DNA from: Ruminococcus sp.
Lineage (GTDB): Bacteria; Bacillota; Clostridia; Oscillospirales; Ruminococcaceae
Assembly (NCBI GenBank): GCA_017523285.1
Contig: JAFWWU010000017.1
Coordinates: 1-33,580, forward strand
DNA: 33,580 nucleotides
Direction: 5' to 3'
Shown: one piece after another, positions 33,186 through 33,580 of the stretch
Layout of the letters: the number at the start of each line of letters is the position of its first letter
Position numbering within the stretch: position 1 is the first letter of the stretch
The notes under the pieces: generated by a model
What the model was told of the DNA's origin: nothing
Databases searched by the model: none
Seen by the model: only the letters and a program-made list of their open reading frames with translations
Position numbers and translations under genes: made by a program

Positions 33186-33239
33186 TATGTTTATAAAAAT
33201 AATTATAAAAATATTATTTTTTTTATAATTATTTGAATA

Positions 33240-33272
33240 TAAAAAGAAAAAAGTCCGAATAATTCGGACTTT
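33240..33272 (-). terminator. Terminator of the tRNA cluster
   Basis: A 10 bp stem (AAAGTCCGAA with TTCGGACTTT) and a 3-base loop, followed on the minus strand by TTTTCTTTTT. It lies directly after the last tRNA gene. Confidence 0.88.
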
Positions 33273-33282
33273 TGTTTTAATA

Positions 33283-33356
33283 TGGAGGCGCCACCCAGAT
33301 TTGAACTGGGGATCAGGGTGTTGCAGACCCACGCCTTACCGCTTGGCTATAGCGCC
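33283..33356 (-). tRNA. tRNA-Cys (GCA)
   Basis: A 74-base tRNA with acceptor GGCGCTA/TGGCGCC, anticodon loop CTGCAAC (anticodon GCA), T-loop TTCAAAT between CCCAG/CTGGG, discriminator T and encoded CCA. It is the last of the minus-strand cluster. There is a U-U mismatch at the base of the anticodon stem. Confidence 0.95.
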
Positions 33357-33361
33357 TCAAT

Positions 33362-33437
33362 TGGAGCGGATTACGAGGCTCGAACTCGCTACCTCCACCT
33401 TGGCAAGGTGGCGCTCTACCAGATGAGCTAAATCCGC
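33362..33437 (-). tRNA. tRNA-Gly (GCC)
   Basis: A 76-base tRNA with acceptor GCGGATT/AATCCGC, anticodon loop TTGCCAA (GCC), T-loop TTCGAGC, discriminator T and encoded CCA. It lies 5 bases from tRNA-Cys. Confidence 0.97.
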
Positions 33438-33439
33438 AT

Positions 33440-33516
33440 TGGCGACCCGGATGAGGCTCGAACTCACGACCTCCAGCGTGACAGGCTGGCGTTCTAACCA
33501 ACTGAACTACCGGGCC
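33440..33516 (-). tRNA. tRNA-Asp (GTC)
   Basis: A 77-base tRNA with acceptor GGCCCGG/CCGGGTC (one G-U), anticodon loop CTGTCAC (GTC), T-loop TTCGAGC, discriminator G and encoded CCA. It lies 2 bases from tRNA-Gly. Confidence 0.97.
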
Positions 33517-33520
33517 ACGA

Positions 33521-33580
33521 TGGTGGGAACTACAGGGCTCGAACCTGTGACCCTCTGCTTGTAAGGCAGATGCTCTCCCA
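33521..33580 (-). tRNA. tRNA-Val (TAC), partial
   Basis: The 3' part of a tRNA cut by the window edge: anticodon loop CTTACAA (TAC) between TCTGC/GCAGA, T-stem ACAGG/CCTGT, acceptor 3' strand AGTTCCC, discriminator A and CCA. Confidence 0.92.

Noticed and set aside
33313-33501. Minus-strand protein frame across tRNAs
   Set aside because: It runs through tRNA-Gly and tRNA-Asp, which fold fully with encoded CCA.

Overview
This is a chromosomal stretch of a low-GC Gram-positive anaerobe, most likely a Clostridia member of the Ruminococcus/Oscillospiraceae type. The pointers are Firmicute-style S12 with its N-terminal insertion, single-chain class II GlyRS, a T-box leader, DUF4317 and TSCPD small proteins, TTGACA/TATAAT promoters with 17 bp spacers, AGGAGG ribosome binding sites, and CCA-encoding tRNA genes. 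The genus is inferred from the text alone. I see no phage, insertion sequence, CRISPR array or replication origin.

Layout. (1) 1-5260: an AT-rich polytopic membrane protein gene on +, then a minus-strand operon read right to left: PHP phosphoesterase, malic enzyme, TSCPD protein, DUF218/YdcF membrane protein and a 72-residue protein. (2) 5260-9980: an HD-domain protein on +, then a minus-strand unit that starts with a T-box riboswitch and runs through an unknown 135-residue protein, an SPL-type radical SAM protein, tyrS and hflX. (3) 9941-11990: an MBL/beta-CASP RNase on the minus strand and a 417 bp promoter region. (4) 11905-16545: a compact str operon (rpsL-rpsG-fusA-tuf), cut off from both rpoBC and the S10 operon, with a second promoter before tuf. 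(5) 16568-19300: serC-serA (serine biosynthesis) on the minus strand, then a 353 bp gap holding a decayed gene tail with its terminator and the glyS promoter. (6) 19301-24490: glyS, then a divergent pair: a minus-strand XRE regulator fused to a desulfoferrodoxin-like iron domain, and a plus-strand DUF4317-CLC-GNAT cluster. (7) 24471-30573: a SpoVB-type flippase on minus; aminotransferase, unknown 170-residue protein and trpS on plus; then mazG-hup-rqcP. (8) 30572-33580: a membrane-anchored GH25 hydrolase, an SPFH protein with tandem zinc ribbons, and a minus-strand tRNA cluster (Val-Asp-Gly-Cys) cut by the window edge.

Most genes are housekeeping: translation (S12, S7, EF-G, EF-Tu, TyrRS, GlyRS, TrpRS, RqcP, HflX, four tRNAs), amino acid metabolism (SerA, SerC, malic enzyme, aminotransferase), NTP clean-up (MazG) and envelope functions. 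The most unusual item is the XRE-desulfoferrodoxin fusion, which keeps a complete set of metal ligands for both iron centres and looks like a superoxide- or redox-responsive repressor. The T-box placed ahead of an unknown protein and a radical SAM enzyme, upstream of tyrS, is the second item worth following.
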